Assembly: GCF_023195755.1 (NCBI RefSeq)
Contig: NZ_CP096203.1
Location: forward strand, 3,162,001 to 3,226,000
Direction of reading: 5' to 3'
Origin: Chryseobacterium nepalense
Lineage (GTDB): Bacteria; Bacteroidota; Bacteroidia; Flavobacteriales; Weeksellaceae
Length of the DNA: 64,000 nt
A program made the translations under genes and the position numbers. Under the pieces are notes generated by a model. The model saw only the letters and a list, made by a program, of their open reading frames with translations. It did no database searches and was not told the DNA's origin. Shown here piece by piece: positions 15,921-24,676 of this stretch; the first letter of the stretch is position 1, and every line of letters begins with the position of its first letter.

Positions 15921-18062
15921 TTATTTAATAAATCCTCTGCTTCTCAATAGAGGCTTGATATCCGGATCATGTCCAGTAAAATCTCTGAATGCCTGATTCA
16001 GGTCAACAGAATTTCCTACAGACAGTATATACTTTCTGAAACGATCACCATTTTCTCTGGTAAGCCCTCCATTATTTTTAATCCATTCCCAGGCGTCATT
16101 ATCCAATGTTTCAGACCACAGATAAGCATAATATCCTGCGGAATAACCGCCACCCCAGATATGGGCAAAATAGGGCGTATGGTATCTTGGAGGAACTGTT
16201 GATAAAGTAAAGCCATGCTTCGCTAATGATTGTTTTTCAAAATCTAAAACTGGAATTAGCTGGCTTTCGCTGGTTACCGTATGCCAGTCCATATCCAATT
16301 CGGCAGCGGATACCAGTTCCGTTGTCATATAACCCTGATTGAATGTAGAAGCCTTTTTTATTTTATCTACCAGGGTTTGGGGAATCGGCTGTTTTGTTTC
16401 ATAATGTAAAGCATAATTTTTCAAAACTACAGGATCCAGCGCCCAGTGTTCATTGATCTGTGAAGGAAATTCCACAAAATCTCTTGGCACATTGGTTCCC
16501 GATAGAGAAGGATATTTCTGGCTGGCAAACATACCATGAATAGAGTGTCCGAATTCATGGAAAATAGTTGAAACATCATCAAAGCTGATTAATGAAGGTT
16601 TTCCCGGAGCCGGTTTCTGATAATTGTAGCAGTTTACAATAACAGGTTTTGTGCCCAGTAAATAAGACTGCTCGACAAAGTTGCTCATCCATGCGCCTCC
16701 GTTTTTAGAATCTCTCGTGTAGAAATCAAGATAATAGATCGCAATAGATTTGCCGTCATGATCAAAAACTTCGTATGTAACCACATCAGGATGATAAACC
16801 GGCAGATCTGTTCTTTTCTTAAAAGTAAGTCCGTAGAATTTTTCAGCAGCGAAGAAAACACCTTTTTCAAGAACGGTTGTAATTTCAAAATACGGTTTAA
16901 TTTCACTTTCATCAAGATCAAACCTGGCTTTTCGTACCTGTTCTGCATAAAAATTCCAGTCCCACGGTTCTACTTCAAATCCACCGTTTTGCTGTTTGAT
17001 AAGATCCTGAATATCTTTTGCTTCACGTTTTGCGGTTTCCACGGCAGGAGTGGCAATCTGGTTCATTAATTTTGTAGCCGCTTCGGGAGTTTTTGCCATC
17101 TGATCCTGCAATTTCCATTCTGCGAAATTCTTTTTGCCTAAAATCTGTGCTTTTTTCAGCCTTAATTTAGCGAGTTTTTCAATCGTTTCACGGGTATCAT
17201 TGGCGTCTCCTTTTTCAGCTCTGGTCCATGATGCTTTAAATAGCTTTTCTCTTGTGGCCCTGTTCTTCAGGTTTTGCAGCAGAGGCTGCTGTGTGGTATT
17301 CTGTAATGCCAAAAGATACTGGCCTTCTTTACCTGCATTTTTCGCGTCGGTAGCGGCAGCCGCAATCTCATCGGCAGAAAGTCCGTCAAGTTCCTTTGCA
17401 TCCGTAAAGAAAACACCGCCCTGTTTTCTTGCCTCAAGCAATTTATTGGAATACTGGGTAGATAAAGAAGCCAGTTCCTGGTTGATCTGTTTTAATTTTT
17501 CCTTATCCGCTGCGGAAAGATTGGCTCCGGCAATTTCAAAGTTCTGCTTGTAATATTGTAATAATCTTTTGCCTTCAGAGTCCAGGCCATTTTCCGAGAT
17601 GGCTTTTATTCTTTTATAAAGATTTTCATTCAGATACATTTTATCGGAATGTGCAGCAAAGATCGGCGCATATTCTTCATCAAGAGCCTGTAATGTGGGA
17701 TTTGTGTTGGCACTGGTAAGATTAGAAAAAACAATCACGGCTCTTTTCAGTACCTCACCGCTTTTTTCCAGAGCTACCAATGTATTCTCAAAAGTAGGCG
17801 CTTCAGGATTATTGGCGATTTTTAGAATTTCAGCATCATGTTGCTTTAGTCCGAAATCAAATGCGGGTTTAAAATGTTCGTCTTTAATTTTGTCAAATTC
17901 CGGTGCCTCATACTGAAGTTTGCTTTTCTTCATAAAAGGATTCGACGACAGGGAAGCGTCCGGAGTGGGAACTTCCGTTTGAATTTCAGTGCTTTTCATT
18001 GTAGTACAGGATTGATTAAATGCTAACGCAGAAATTAATAATACTGATGAAATCTTCTTCAT
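15921..18062 (-). CDS. dcp: M3 family metallopeptidase, peptidyl-dipeptidase Dcp-like lipoprotein
   Basis: 713 aa. A lipoprotein signal (lipobox FNQSC) precedes a full M3 peptidase. The zinc site is HEFGHSIHG (H502, E503, H506), with NVPRDFVEFPSQINEHW about 30 residues later supplying the third ligand. The helical N-terminal half has SNLTSANTNP and QINQELASLSTQYSNKL. Dcp enzymes release dipeptides from peptide C-termini. E. coli Dcp is cytosolic or periplasmic, while the lipobox here predicts membrane anchoring. The gene has its own terminator. Dcp fits better than oligopeptidase A by the NVPRDFVEFPSQ wording, but the distinction was made by eye. Confidence 0.9.
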   Translation of the reverse strand: MKKISSVLLISALAFNQSCTTMKSTEIQTEVPTPDASLSSNPFMKKSKLQYEAPEFDKIKDEHFKPAFDFGLKQHDAEILKIANNPEAPTFENTLVALEKSGEVLKRAVIVFSNLTSANTNPTLQALDEEYAPIFAAHSDKMYLNENLYKRIKAISENGLDSEGKRLLQYYKQNFEIAGANLSAADKEKLKQINQELASLSTQYSNKLLEARKQGGVFFTDAKELDGLSADEIAAAATDAKNAGKEGQYLLALQNTTQQPLLQNLKNRATREKLFKASWTRAEKGDANDTRETIEKLAKLRLKKAQILGKKNFAEWKLQDQMAKTPEAATKLMNQIATPAVETAKREAKDIQDLIKQQNGGFEVEPWDWNFYAEQVRKARFDLDESEIKPYFEITTVLEKGVFFAAEKFYGLTFKKRTDLPVYHPDVVTYEVFDHDGKSIAIYYLDFYTRDSKNGGAWMSNFVEQSYLLGTKPVIVNCYNYQKPAPGKPSLISFDDVSTIFHEFGHSIHGMFASQKYPSLSGTNVPRDFVEFPSQINEHWALDPVVLKNYALHYETKQPIPQTLVDKIKKASTFNQGYMTTELVSAAELDMDWHTVTSESQLIPVLDFEKQSLAKHGFTLSTVPPRYHTPYFAHIWGGGYSAGYYAYLWSETLDNDAWEWIKNNGGLTRENGDRFRKYILSVGNSVDLNQAFRDFTGHDPDIKPLLRSRGFIK

Positions 18063-18128
18063 AATGATTTATTAATAATGTCTAAAGATATTAAATATTA
18101 GCTAAAGATTTAGGGTTTACATTTATCA

Positions 18129-18163
18129 GAAAGAAATAAAGCTCCTCCGGATTCGGAAAAGCT
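18129..18163 (-). terminator. Terminator of the SPW-repeat gene
   Basis: Minus-strand stem AGCTTTTCCG/CGGAGGAGCT (10 bp including two G-U pairs), GNRA-like 4-nt loop AATC, followed by TTATTTCTTTC. Confidence 0.55.
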
Positions 18164-18196
18164 CTATCATATTGCATTGAAAAAATTATAGGAGTT

Positions 18197-18562
18197 TTAA
18201 ATCTGTTTTGGCGCATAAACTGTTGACGTTGCCTTGCGGGAAAGCAGTACCGCAACAATTTCAAAAGCTCCCAGAATAACATGTGGAAGATAAATCCTGT
18301 CACTGAATCCGAACAACCATGGGGAAGCCAGTAGAAGAAAGCCAGCTGCGAAATCTATCGTCAGGTGAATTTTGTATGGAATGACTCTTGCCATGGCATA
18401 TTCATAGTTTGTTAAAAGGCTGTACAATAATGTGGATACCCCCAAGAGTACAGGTATTACAGTGGCTGCACTGTCATCAGCAAATCCTAACAGCCATGGT
18501 AAGGCAATTAACAATATACCAACCACGTAATCCAGAATAGCGTGTGTTTTCGATGAAATCAT
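18197..18562 (-). CDS. SPW repeat membrane protein
   Basis: 121 aa, four transmembrane helices in two similar halves. Each half carries the SPW signature: ALPWLLGF (first) and ASPWLFGF (second). I chose the ATG at 18562 (MISSKTHAILDYVVG), which starts right at the first conserved helix; an upstream start would add an atypical 19-residue tail. SPW proteins are small inner-membrane proteins of unknown role. The 227-bp gap upstream (18563-18789) holds no visible gene or clear promoter. Confidence 0.85.
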   Translation of the reverse strand: MISSKTHAILDYVVGILLIALPWLLGFADDSAATVIPVLLGVSTLLYSLLTNYEYAMARVIPYKIHLTIDFAAGFLLLASPWLFGFSDRIYLPHVILGAFEIVAVLLSRKATSTVYAPKQI

Positions 18563-18789
18563 AATATTATATTTTGTAATGTGTATAAACTGTAGTTCAA
18601 TAGATGTACCATTAGACAAATAAATGTGGTATAAATTATTGATTTTTAAAGTGTTTAATTTGATTCAATAGAAAAAGAATATTTAAAAATCAAGTATTAT
18701 GACTCTGGTCTTATAATATATAAAAAGAGATGTAATATTTTTTATAAATTAGGTGTCTATAAATAAGATAATCATAAAAACCATTGAAT

Positions 18790-19608
18790 ATGAAATCAAC
18801 AAGACTTATTATTTTTTCAGCTTTTGTAGTATTGGCATCTTGTGATGGCAATAAAGAAAAGAAGCAGAATGACAGCGAAGGAGACTGGGTGAAAAAAGTA
18901 GTGAATACCGATCACGGACCTGTAAGAGAAAAACAGGTAACGGGTGATTTTGACGAGATTGAAGTTTCACAGGCAATAGAAGCTGAAATTATAAAATCCG
19001 ATATGGAAAAGGTAGTTATTTCCGCCCCCGAAAATATCATTGACGATGTGTTGGTTGATATCAGCGGTGGTGAGCTTCATATCCATTATAAAAAGGGAAT
19101 CAGGGTAATGAATAACCATAATGTGACCGCAAAAATTTATGCTAAAGATTTTACGAAAATAGAAGCCAATTCTGCAGCAGGTATAGTGGTCAAGGATAAA
19201 TTCGTTCAGGAAAAAACAAGTATTGAAGTATCTAGCGCAGGATCGGTGAGTGGAAATCTTGAAGCCAATGATTTTGAGATTTCTGCCGGAAGCAGCAGCA
19301 GTTTTTCAGGTAAAATATGGGCGGTGGATCTTGATATTGATGCCTCTTCAGGAGCAAGCATGGATCTTTCGGGAAAAGCTAAAAATGCAGATGTGTCCTC
19401 ATCATCAGGAAGCAGCATTTCTGCCAAGAATCTTGTTGCAGATAACCTGAAAGCGGAGGCCTCAAGCGGAGCGAGTATTGATATCAGCGCTGCATCATCC
19501 ATTAATGCGGAAGCTTCTTCGGGGGGGAGTATAGATGTTTCTAAAAAAGGAAATGTAACTTCTGTAACGAAACAGGAAAACAGCGGTGGAAGCGTAAGTA
19601 TTCATTAA
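18790..19608 (+). CDS. Head GIN domain lipoprotein (DUF2807)
   Basis: 272 aa. The lipobox VLASC gives lipidation about residue 18. The GIN-type motif VTGDFDEIEVSQAIEAEI starts the domain (about residue 55), followed by short Ser/Gly/Ala-rich repeats (SSGASMDLSGKA, SSSGSSISAKN and so on) that look like a right-handed beta-solenoid. Such proteins are common in Bacteroidetes, and their role is unknown, possibly envelope adhesion or sensing. The stop overlaps the stop of the convergent antiporter gene by 3 bp. Confidence 0.88.
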   Translation: MKSTRLIIFSAFVVLASCDGNKEKKQNDSEGDWVKKVVNTDHGPVREKQVTGDFDEIEVSQAIEAEIIKSDMEKVVISAPENIIDDVLVDISGGELHIHYKKGIRVMNNHNVTAKIYAKDFTKIEANSAAGIVVKDKFVQEKTSIEVSSAGSVSGNLEANDFEISAGSSSSFSGKIWAVDLDIDASSGASMDLSGKAKNADVSSSSGSSISAKNLVADNLKAEASSGASIDISAASSINAEASSGGSIDVSKKGNVTSVTKQENSGGSVSIH

Positions 19609-21482
19609 TTATTTTCATTATCGTCTTCATCATTTGATGAATCTTCCCATTGATTATTTTCAAAATTAAGATTGTCATAAGCCAATAATTCCTCCTCTCT
19701 CTGGAGGATTTCTTTTGTCGTAAAAAGATGGATTTCATCATCTTCTTCAGCCTTGGCGAGTTTCCTGATCGACTCTTTGTCAATGGCCATAAATCTTTGC
19801 CCAAGACGTCTTGCGGCATATTTCCGCATTCCGGTTTCGTGGAGTACGTCCACCGCCATATCAACGGCTGTACCCAACGTTTCACGATAAATATTATTGA
19901 TGCCGTTATTTAAAAAATCGTACGCATCAATTCTGTTTTTAGCCCTTACAAATATTTTTACGTGAGGATAATTTTCGCTGACTATTTCGGCAACGAATTT
20001 ATTGTCATCCGGGTCGTCCAGACAGAGAACAAGTATTTCTGCATCTTCAATTCCTGCAGCACGTAAAGTGGGAATTTTAGTAGCATCGCCGTAATATACT
20101 TTAAAACCGTAGCTTCTTAATAATTTAACACGATCAGAATCTCTGTCTAAAACCGTTGCGGAAATTTTATTAGCTTTCAAAAGCCTTCCCACTGTACTTC
20201 CAAAATGACCGAAACCTACAATGATAATTTTCTTTTGACGGGGGTTGTTTTCCAGAATATTAAAATCATTATCAGCATCAGGAGTCTCTCTGACAAAATG
20301 TGGCGTAATCAGTTTATCATTGATAATTAAAAGGAATGGCGTGATACACATGGTAATCGCTGTAACAGCCATCATTTGTGCATTAAGCTCAGGAGACAGC
20401 AGATAGAGATTGGAGGCGTAGTTGATCAGTACAAATGCAAATTCTCCTACCTGAGAAAGCGCAAATGCGTAAAAGAGACTTTGAGGAGTATCGATTTTAA
20501 AAAATCTGCCGATAAAAAAAAGAACGATAAATTTAATGATCAACACCGCAAAAACCGTACTGAAAATAAAAACAGGATCATCCTGAATGATATTAAAGTT
20601 CATTGTTGAGCCTACACTCACAAAAAAAACGGCAAGCAGCAATCCTTTAAACGGATCGATATGTGCTTCCAGCTCATGGCGGAACTCACTGTTGGCCAGC
20701 ATTACACCCGCAAGAAAAGCTCCCAGGGCGGGCGACAGACCAATGGCAACCATTAATTCCGAAACCCCTATGACCAGAAAAAGGGAAGAAGCCGTTAAAA
20801 GTTCCGTCATTCCGGATTTTGAAACATATCTTAAAAAAGGAACAAAAACATATCTTCCGAGTAAGATTAATATAACCACTCCTAAAATTACGGTTGCAAA
20901 CTGCATCCATTCCGGAAGGGTCTGAATAAGTACCTGAATTTCGTTATCCTGATGTCTTGCCTTGTAATGTGCGATCAGCGGCAATATTGCCAGAATAGGA
21001 ATTACCGCAATATCCTGGAATAAAAGGGTGGAAAATGAAGCCTCACCCGCAAGTGTTTTTAAATTATTTTTTTCCTGTAAAGTCTGTAAAACAATCGCTG
21101 TGGAAGAAAGAGCAAAACACATGGCGATAGCAATCGATTTGTCCAACGGCCATCCAACCATTATAAAAACAAGGAAAAGCAGGGAAATGGTAAGAAGCAT
21201 TTGTGTGAGTCCCAGTCCGATAATTTTTTTCCGCATTTCCCAGAATTTTCTCGGCTCAAGCTCTAATCCTACTAAAAAAAGCAGCATGATTACCCCGAAT
21301 TCACTGGCATGCATAATATCATTAACATCCTTTCCGGTAAGTTTCAGTACATAAGGGCCGATGATGATTCCCCCTGCAATATACCCGATTACAGAGCTTA
21401 ATCCGAATTTCCTTGCCAGCGGAACCATAATAATGGCAACGCCCAGGAATAAAAGGGTATTCATGGCTAAGCTTGTTTCCAT
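19605..21482 (-). CDS. CPA2 monovalent cation:proton antiporter with RCK domain (KefB/KefC-like)
   Basis: A 625-aa transporter. Residues 1-390 hold about 12-13 membrane helices of the Na/H exchanger fold, including GYIAGGIIIGPYVLKL, LFLVGLELEP and ALSSTAIVLQTL. From about 410 a TrkA-N/RCK domain follows: KKIIIVGFGHFGSTVGRLL (nucleotide-binding GxGxxG) and VLDRDSDRVKLLR. The acidic tail is rich in Asp/Glu/Asn. The KefF-like oxidoreductase gene 3 bp upstream strongly suggests a K+ efflux system gated by its ancillary protein, as with E. coli KefC-KefF. Glutathione gating is not shown by the sequence. Confidence 0.92.
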   Translation of the reverse strand: METSLAMNTLLFLGVAIIMVPLARKFGLSSVIGYIAGGIIIGPYVLKLTGKDVNDIMHASEFGVIMLLFLVGLELEPRKFWEMRKKIIGLGLTQMLLTISLLFLVFIMVGWPLDKSIAIAMCFALSSTAIVLQTLQEKNNLKTLAGEASFSTLLFQDIAVIPILAILPLIAHYKARHQDNEIQVLIQTLPEWMQFATVILGVVILILLGRYVFVPFLRYVSKSGMTELLTASSLFLVIGVSELMVAIGLSPALGAFLAGVMLANSEFRHELEAHIDPFKGLLLAVFFVSVGSTMNFNIIQDDPVFIFSTVFAVLIIKFIVLFFIGRFFKIDTPQSLFYAFALSQVGEFAFVLINYASNLYLLSPELNAQMMAVTAITMCITPFLLIINDKLITPHFVRETPDADNDFNILENNPRQKKIIIVGFGHFGSTVGRLLKANKISATVLDRDSDRVKLLRSYGFKVYYGDATKIPTLRAAGIEDAEILVLCLDDPDDNKFVAEIVSENYPHVKIFVRAKNRIDAYDFLNNGINNIYRETLGTAVDMAVDVLHETGMRKYAARRLGQRFMAIDKESIRKLAKAEEDDEIHLFTTKEILQREEELLAYDNLNFENNQWEDSSNDEDDNENN

Positions 21483-21485
21483 AGT

Positions 21486-22007
21486 TTATTGATTAAGAAG
21501 TTCTGAAAACTCTTTTTTATGGGTAATGATTTCTTTTTTTGAAAGCTTATTGGCTTCGTAGACGATTTTAATATTTTTGATATCTGCCTTGAAGACATTC
21601 AGTGAAACAATGAGTCCGCTGATGAGTTCTTCAACAGTGAATTTGTAGGTTCCTTCTCTGTGAAAAGATCTTTCCTTTCCACCGGTAGTTACCAGAATGT
21701 AGACTTCCTTTCCCTGAAGAGGGTTATAATTTTCCTCCTTGAGCCAGTCGCGGTCAAATACCTCATCGATCCACAGTTTCAGCAGAGGTGGCATTCCGAA
21801 CCAGATCAGTGGAAACTGGAAGATAAAACGTTCATAGTTCTTTATTCTTTTTCTTTCCCTGAATGCGGCAATATGAAAATCCGGGTATTCTTCGTAAAGG
21901 TCTCTTAAGGTAAAATGCTGGTGGCGAACATAGAAATTGATGAGCTCTGCATTCGAGTTGGAGTGCTCTAAATAAGGATGCGCAAAAACTACCAACGTCT
22001 TCTTCAT
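21486..22007 (-). CDS. kefF: KefF-like NAD(P)H oxidoreductase
   Basis: 173 aa flavodoxin-fold quinone reductase. Motifs: TLVVFAHPYLEHSNSN (FMN phosphate-binding start), FQFPLIWFGMPPLLKLWIDEV and LVTTGG. KefF/KefG proteins bind and activate the paired K+ efflux antiporter and reduce quinones. It is immediately upstream of the CPA2 antiporter (3-bp gap, same strand), so the pair is very likely one operon. Confidence 0.9.
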   Translation of the reverse strand: MKKTLVVFAHPYLEHSNSNAELINFYVRHQHFTLRDLYEEYPDFHIAAFRERKRIKNYERFIFQFPLIWFGMPPLLKLWIDEVFDRDWLKEENYNPLQGKEVYILVTTGGKERSFHREGTYKFTVEELISGLIVSLNVFKADIKNIKIVYEANKLSKKEIITHKKEFSELLNQ

Positions 22008-22036
22008 AAACCTGTTTTACGTAAATATAATGAAAA

Positions 22037-22059
22037 AAATCTGTTTTAAAAACAGATTT
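22037..22059 (-). terminator. Hairpin, probable terminator of the LemA-TPM operon
   Basis: A near-perfect palindrome AAATCTGTTTT/AAAACAGATTT with a 1-nt centre. On the minus strand it is followed by TTTTTT. It lies about 150 bp after the operon's last stop and just upstream of kefF, so it could instead be part of the kefF promoter region. Confidence 0.45.
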
Positions 22060-22211
22060 AGAGCATATTTATTAATTTTTAATACAGTTTTTCATTATTT
22101 CATTAAGAAATAACTAAATAATAATTAATTCAATATAAAATTCTTCCATATCATTAAGGGTATAGAAATTATTAATATGATTTTAATAAAAATTAAAGAA
22201 AATAATCGGAT

Positions 22212-23012
22212 TTACCATCCTCCGGAAGCGCCGCCGCCGCCGAAGCTGCCGCCGCCGCCAAATCCGCCGAAGCCTCCACCGCCTCCGGAACTTCCGCCAC
22301 CAAAGCCTCCGCCACCGAAGCTGCCGGGGAAAGGGAAAAACCCGCCGGAATAATTTCTTCGGCCTCTTCTCGAAAGGATAACATCGTCGTCATCGTCATT
22401 TCCGCCTCCTCTGTTTCCGAAAAGGATGGCAAAGATGATAAAGATGACAAAAGCAATAATGATAATTTTGATCAGGCCTCCGCTTTCGTTCTTCTGATTC
22501 TTTTTTAAAGGCTTGAATTTCCCCTGCACGGCTTCCATAATTGCAGAAGTTCCGCGGTCAATTCCTTCAAACCATTCACCCTGCTTAAAATGCGGGGTTA
22601 CAATATAATCAAGAATCTGTCCTGCAACTGAAGCTGTTAAATATTGTTCAACTGCCCGTCCCTGTTGGATAGACATGGTATGATCTTCGGTCGCAATTAA
22701 AAAAACAACCCCATTATCAACGTCCTTCTGGCCGATTCCCCATTTCTCGCCGAACATGGTCGCCAAAAAATTGACATCTTCTCCATTTGTTGATTTGATG
22801 ATGACCACCTCAATTTCCGTGGAAGTGGAATCTGAAAAAGCAATAAGCTTTTTATTAAGGTCATTTTTTTCCTGTTCGGAAAGAAGATTGGCTTCATCAA
22901 AAACAGGATATAAAACTGCCGGCTTGTCCGGAATAGAATATTGTGCTGATACAAATGTGTAAAAGCATAGAAGTAAAAATGAAAATACTATTTTAAGAGA
23001 AGGTAATTTCAT
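22212..23012 (-). CDS. TPM domain protein, exported, Gly-rich tail (YgcG-like)
   Basis: 266 aa. Signal peptide 1-23 (VSAQ). The TPM domain spans about 30-170 with VFDEANLLSEQEKNDLN, TEIEVVIIKST, WGIGQKDVDNGVVFLIA and DRGTSAIMEAVQG. One transmembrane helix lies about 185-205, then a tail that is largely glycine (FGGGGFGGGSS...), possibly a cell-surface spacer. The tail's CGG/GCC-rich code makes a long spurious ORF in another frame. It overlaps the upstream TPM gene by 20 bp and ends the lemA operon. TPM proteins are linked to photosystem or membrane-protein maintenance in plants; the bacterial role is unknown. Confidence 0.9.
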   Translation of the reverse strand: MKLPSLKIVFSFLLLCFYTFVSAQYSIPDKPAVLYPVFDEANLLSEQEKNDLNKKLIAFSDSTSTEIEVVIIKSTNGEDVNFLATMFGEKWGIGQKDVDNGVVFLIATEDHTMSIQQGRAVEQYLTASVAGQILDYIVTPHFKQGEWFEGIDRGTSAIMEAVQGKFKPLKKNQKNESGGLIKIIIIAFVIFIIFAILFGNRGGGNDDDDDVILSRRGRRNYSGGFFPFPGSFGGGGFGGGSSGGGGGFGGFGGGGSFGGGGASGGW

Positions 23013-23424
23013 TAGACAGCTCGTTGGGGTTTTCTCCTGTTACAGGAAAATGTTTTTTAAGTTCAAGACCTGTTTCGAGGATAGCACTTTTCAGCGCTTT
23101 ATAATAATTTCCTTTGGCAAATTCAGAAGTTATGAAATCATGAAGGTGATCCCAGTAAGATTGATGCACTTTTTCATGAATACCGGTATCTCCGATGATG
23201 GTGAGGTATTTTTGTTCAAAATTAACATGAAAAAGCACGGCATTTCTTTCGGCAGTTTTTGCCATGCACAATTCTTCAAAGACCTTGAATGCCGTTTTAG
23301 CGTTGTCACTGTCCGTATTGGAATCAATATGCACACGGATTTCGCCGGTAGAATGCTCTTCTGCTGACTTAATAGCTTCCACAAGGGAAGCTATCTGCTG
23401 ATTTGTAAGGAAATTCCTGGCCAT
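22993..23424 (-). CDS. Second TPM domain protein
   Basis: 143 aa TPM domain without a signal peptide or tail: EEHSTGEIRVHIDSNTD, NAVLFHVNFEQKYLTIIGD and YWDHLHDFITSEFAKGNYYKALKSAI. It is the middle gene of lemA-TPM-TPM. It overlaps lemA by 1 bp (TAATG) and the following gene by 20 bp, so translation is probably coupled. Confidence 0.88.
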   Translation of the reverse strand: MARNFLTNQQIASLVEAIKSAEEHSTGEIRVHIDSNTDSDNAKTAFKVFEELCMAKTAERNAVLFHVNFEQKYLTIIGDTGIHEKVHQSYWDHLHDFITSEFAKGNYYKALKSAILETGLELKKHFPVTGENPNELSNEITFS

Positions 23425-24032
23425 TATTCAGTGAATACTTCAGGTGCTTTTTCTGCGCCCGCTTCAGCTTTGAAATAAGGTTTTTCTTTAAAGTTGGTAA
23501 AGTTTGCCAGAATATTATTCGGGAACTTTTTAATAGTTGTGTTGTAATCCTGAGCGGCCTGGTTGTAGTATACCGTTTCTGTACGGATGCTGTTTTCAAT
23601 GGCAGTATATTCTCTCTGGAAATTAATGTATTGCTGGTCTGCTTTTAAATTCGGATACGATTCTACAACAGCCATCAACCTGCTTAATGCTCCGGATAAT
23701 TCGCCCTGCGCAGCCTGGAATCTTGCCATATCCTGCTCGGTCATATTGGTAGGATCAACATTGATAGACGTTGCTTTTGAACGTGCTTCAACAACTTTTG
23801 TTAATGTTTCCTGCTCAAATTTAGAGTAAGATTTTACGGTTCTTTCAAGATTAGGAATCAGGTTGGCTCTTTTCTGATAAACCGTTTCTATATTAGACCA
23901 TTTGGTATTTACGTTCTGTTCTTTCGTTACAAAATTATTGTAGCCGTTTTTGCCCCAGAAGAATAAAAATCCAACAATAACCAAAAGAGCAATGCCGATA
24001 GTTCCGGCGCTCAGACAGCCTCTGTTTTTCAT
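23424..24032 (-). CDS. lemA: LemA family protein
   Basis: 202 aa. One N-terminal transmembrane helix (about 10-28; the Cys at residue 5 lies before it, so this is not a standard lipobox), then an all-helical LemA domain with NVNTKWSNIETVYQKRANLIPNL, RLMAVVESYPNLKADQQY and RIETVYYNQAAQDYNTTIKKFP-like segments. LemA proteins are membrane-anchored and often partner TPM proteins, as here. First gene of the operon. Confidence 0.92.
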   Translation of the reverse strand: MKNRGCLSAGTIGIALLVIVGFLFFWGKNGYNNFVTKEQNVNTKWSNIETVYQKRANLIPNLERTVKSYSKFEQETLTKVVEARSKATSINVDPTNMTEQDMARFQAAQGELSGALSRLMAVVESYPNLKADQQYINFQREYTAIENSIRTETVYYNQAAQDYNTTIKKFPNNILANFTNFKEKPYFKAEAGAEKAPEVFTE

Positions 24033-24064
24033 AGTTTAATTTTTTTAATATTTTTTGTGCTGAT

Positions 24065-24072
24065 CAAATATA
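24065..24072 (-). promoter_or_regulatory. -7 box for lemA (TATATTTG, minus strand)
   Basis: A perfect TAnnTTTG on the minus strand 32 bp upstream of the lemA ATG. It sits only 12 bp from the divergent folA -7 box. Confidence 0.55.
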
Positions 24073-24084
24073 CAAATTATGTGC

Positions 24085-24092
24085 TAATTTTG
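24085..24092 (+). promoter_or_regulatory. -7 box for folA (TAATTTTG)
   Basis: A TAnnTTTG match 15 bp before the folA ATG. It faces away from the lemA box, so the two promoters overlap. Confidence 0.55.
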
Positions 24093-24107
24093 TAAAAAAT
24101 AATTTTA

Positions 24108-24593
24108 ATGACAACAATAGTCGTGGCAATGGGGGAAAAGAACGAAATTGGTTTTGAAAATCAGTTACTTTGGCATCTCCCGAAAGATTTAAAACACTTT
24201 AAAGAGATTACTACCGGGCATCCGGTGATTATGGGAAGAAAAACATATGAAAGTATCGGAAAACCTCTTCCCAACCGTACCAATATTGTTGTATCCGGAA
24301 AAAGCGACTGGTTTGAAGAAGGGATTCTCATCGTAGGAAGTATTAAGGAAGCCATAAAATTTGCGAAGAAAATTGATGAAGAAATTTTTATCATCGGCGG
24401 CGGTAAAATTTATGAGCAGACGATAGATATGGTTGATAAACTGGAAGTAACTTTAGTAAAAGCTGATCTTGAAGCAGATACCTTCTTTCCAAAGATCGAT
24501 TCTAAAGTCTGGAAAAAAGTAGAAGAAATCTGCTACGAGAAAGATGATAAGAATCAATATGATTTCTGTTTTCAGACCTACGAAAAAATTTAA
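24108..24593 (+). CDS. folA: Dihydrofolate reductase
   Basis: 161 aa, complete. It shows VVAMGEKNEIGFENQLLWHLPKDLKHFK (the folate site, where E. coli has the catalytic Asp, here within the WHLPKDL block), HPVIMGRKTYESIGKPLPNR (NADPH-binding) and EIFIIGGGKIYEQ. It reduces dihydrofolate to tetrahydrofolate, the target of trimethoprim. It has a short leader and is monocistronic as far as seen. Confidence 0.96.
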   Translation: MTTIVVAMGEKNEIGFENQLLWHLPKDLKHFKEITTGHPVIMGRKTYESIGKPLPNRTNIVVSGKSDWFEEGILIVGSIKEAIKFAKKIDEEIFIIGGGKIYEQTIDMVDKLEVTLVKADLEADTFFPKIDSKVWKKVEEICYEKDDKNQYDFCFQTYEKI

Positions 24594-24649
24594 AGTTTGA
24601 AGTTCGAGGTTTCGGGTTTGAAGTTCTGTATTCTGAACCTTAAATTTCT

Positions 24650-24657
24650 TATCTTTG
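24650..24657 (+). promoter_or_regulatory. -7 box for the 24677 gene (TATCTTTG)
   Basis: A TAnnTTTG match 19 bp upstream of the ATG at 24677. It follows a TTTGAAGTT repeat tract (24596-24630) in the folA spacer. Confidence 0.55.
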
Positions 24658-24676
24658 CACTTCTTAAAATCTAATA

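Noticed and set aside
18091..18303. Minus-strand ORF of 70 codons overlapping the SPW gene
   Set aside because: Overlaps the SPW gene's 3' end in another frame and runs through its likely terminator; no recognisable protein features.
22193..22456. ORF rich in Ala/Glu/Ser on the minus strand inside the TPM gene
   Set aside because: An alternative frame of the glycine-repeat tail of the real TPM protein; the repeat's GC-rich codons remove stops.
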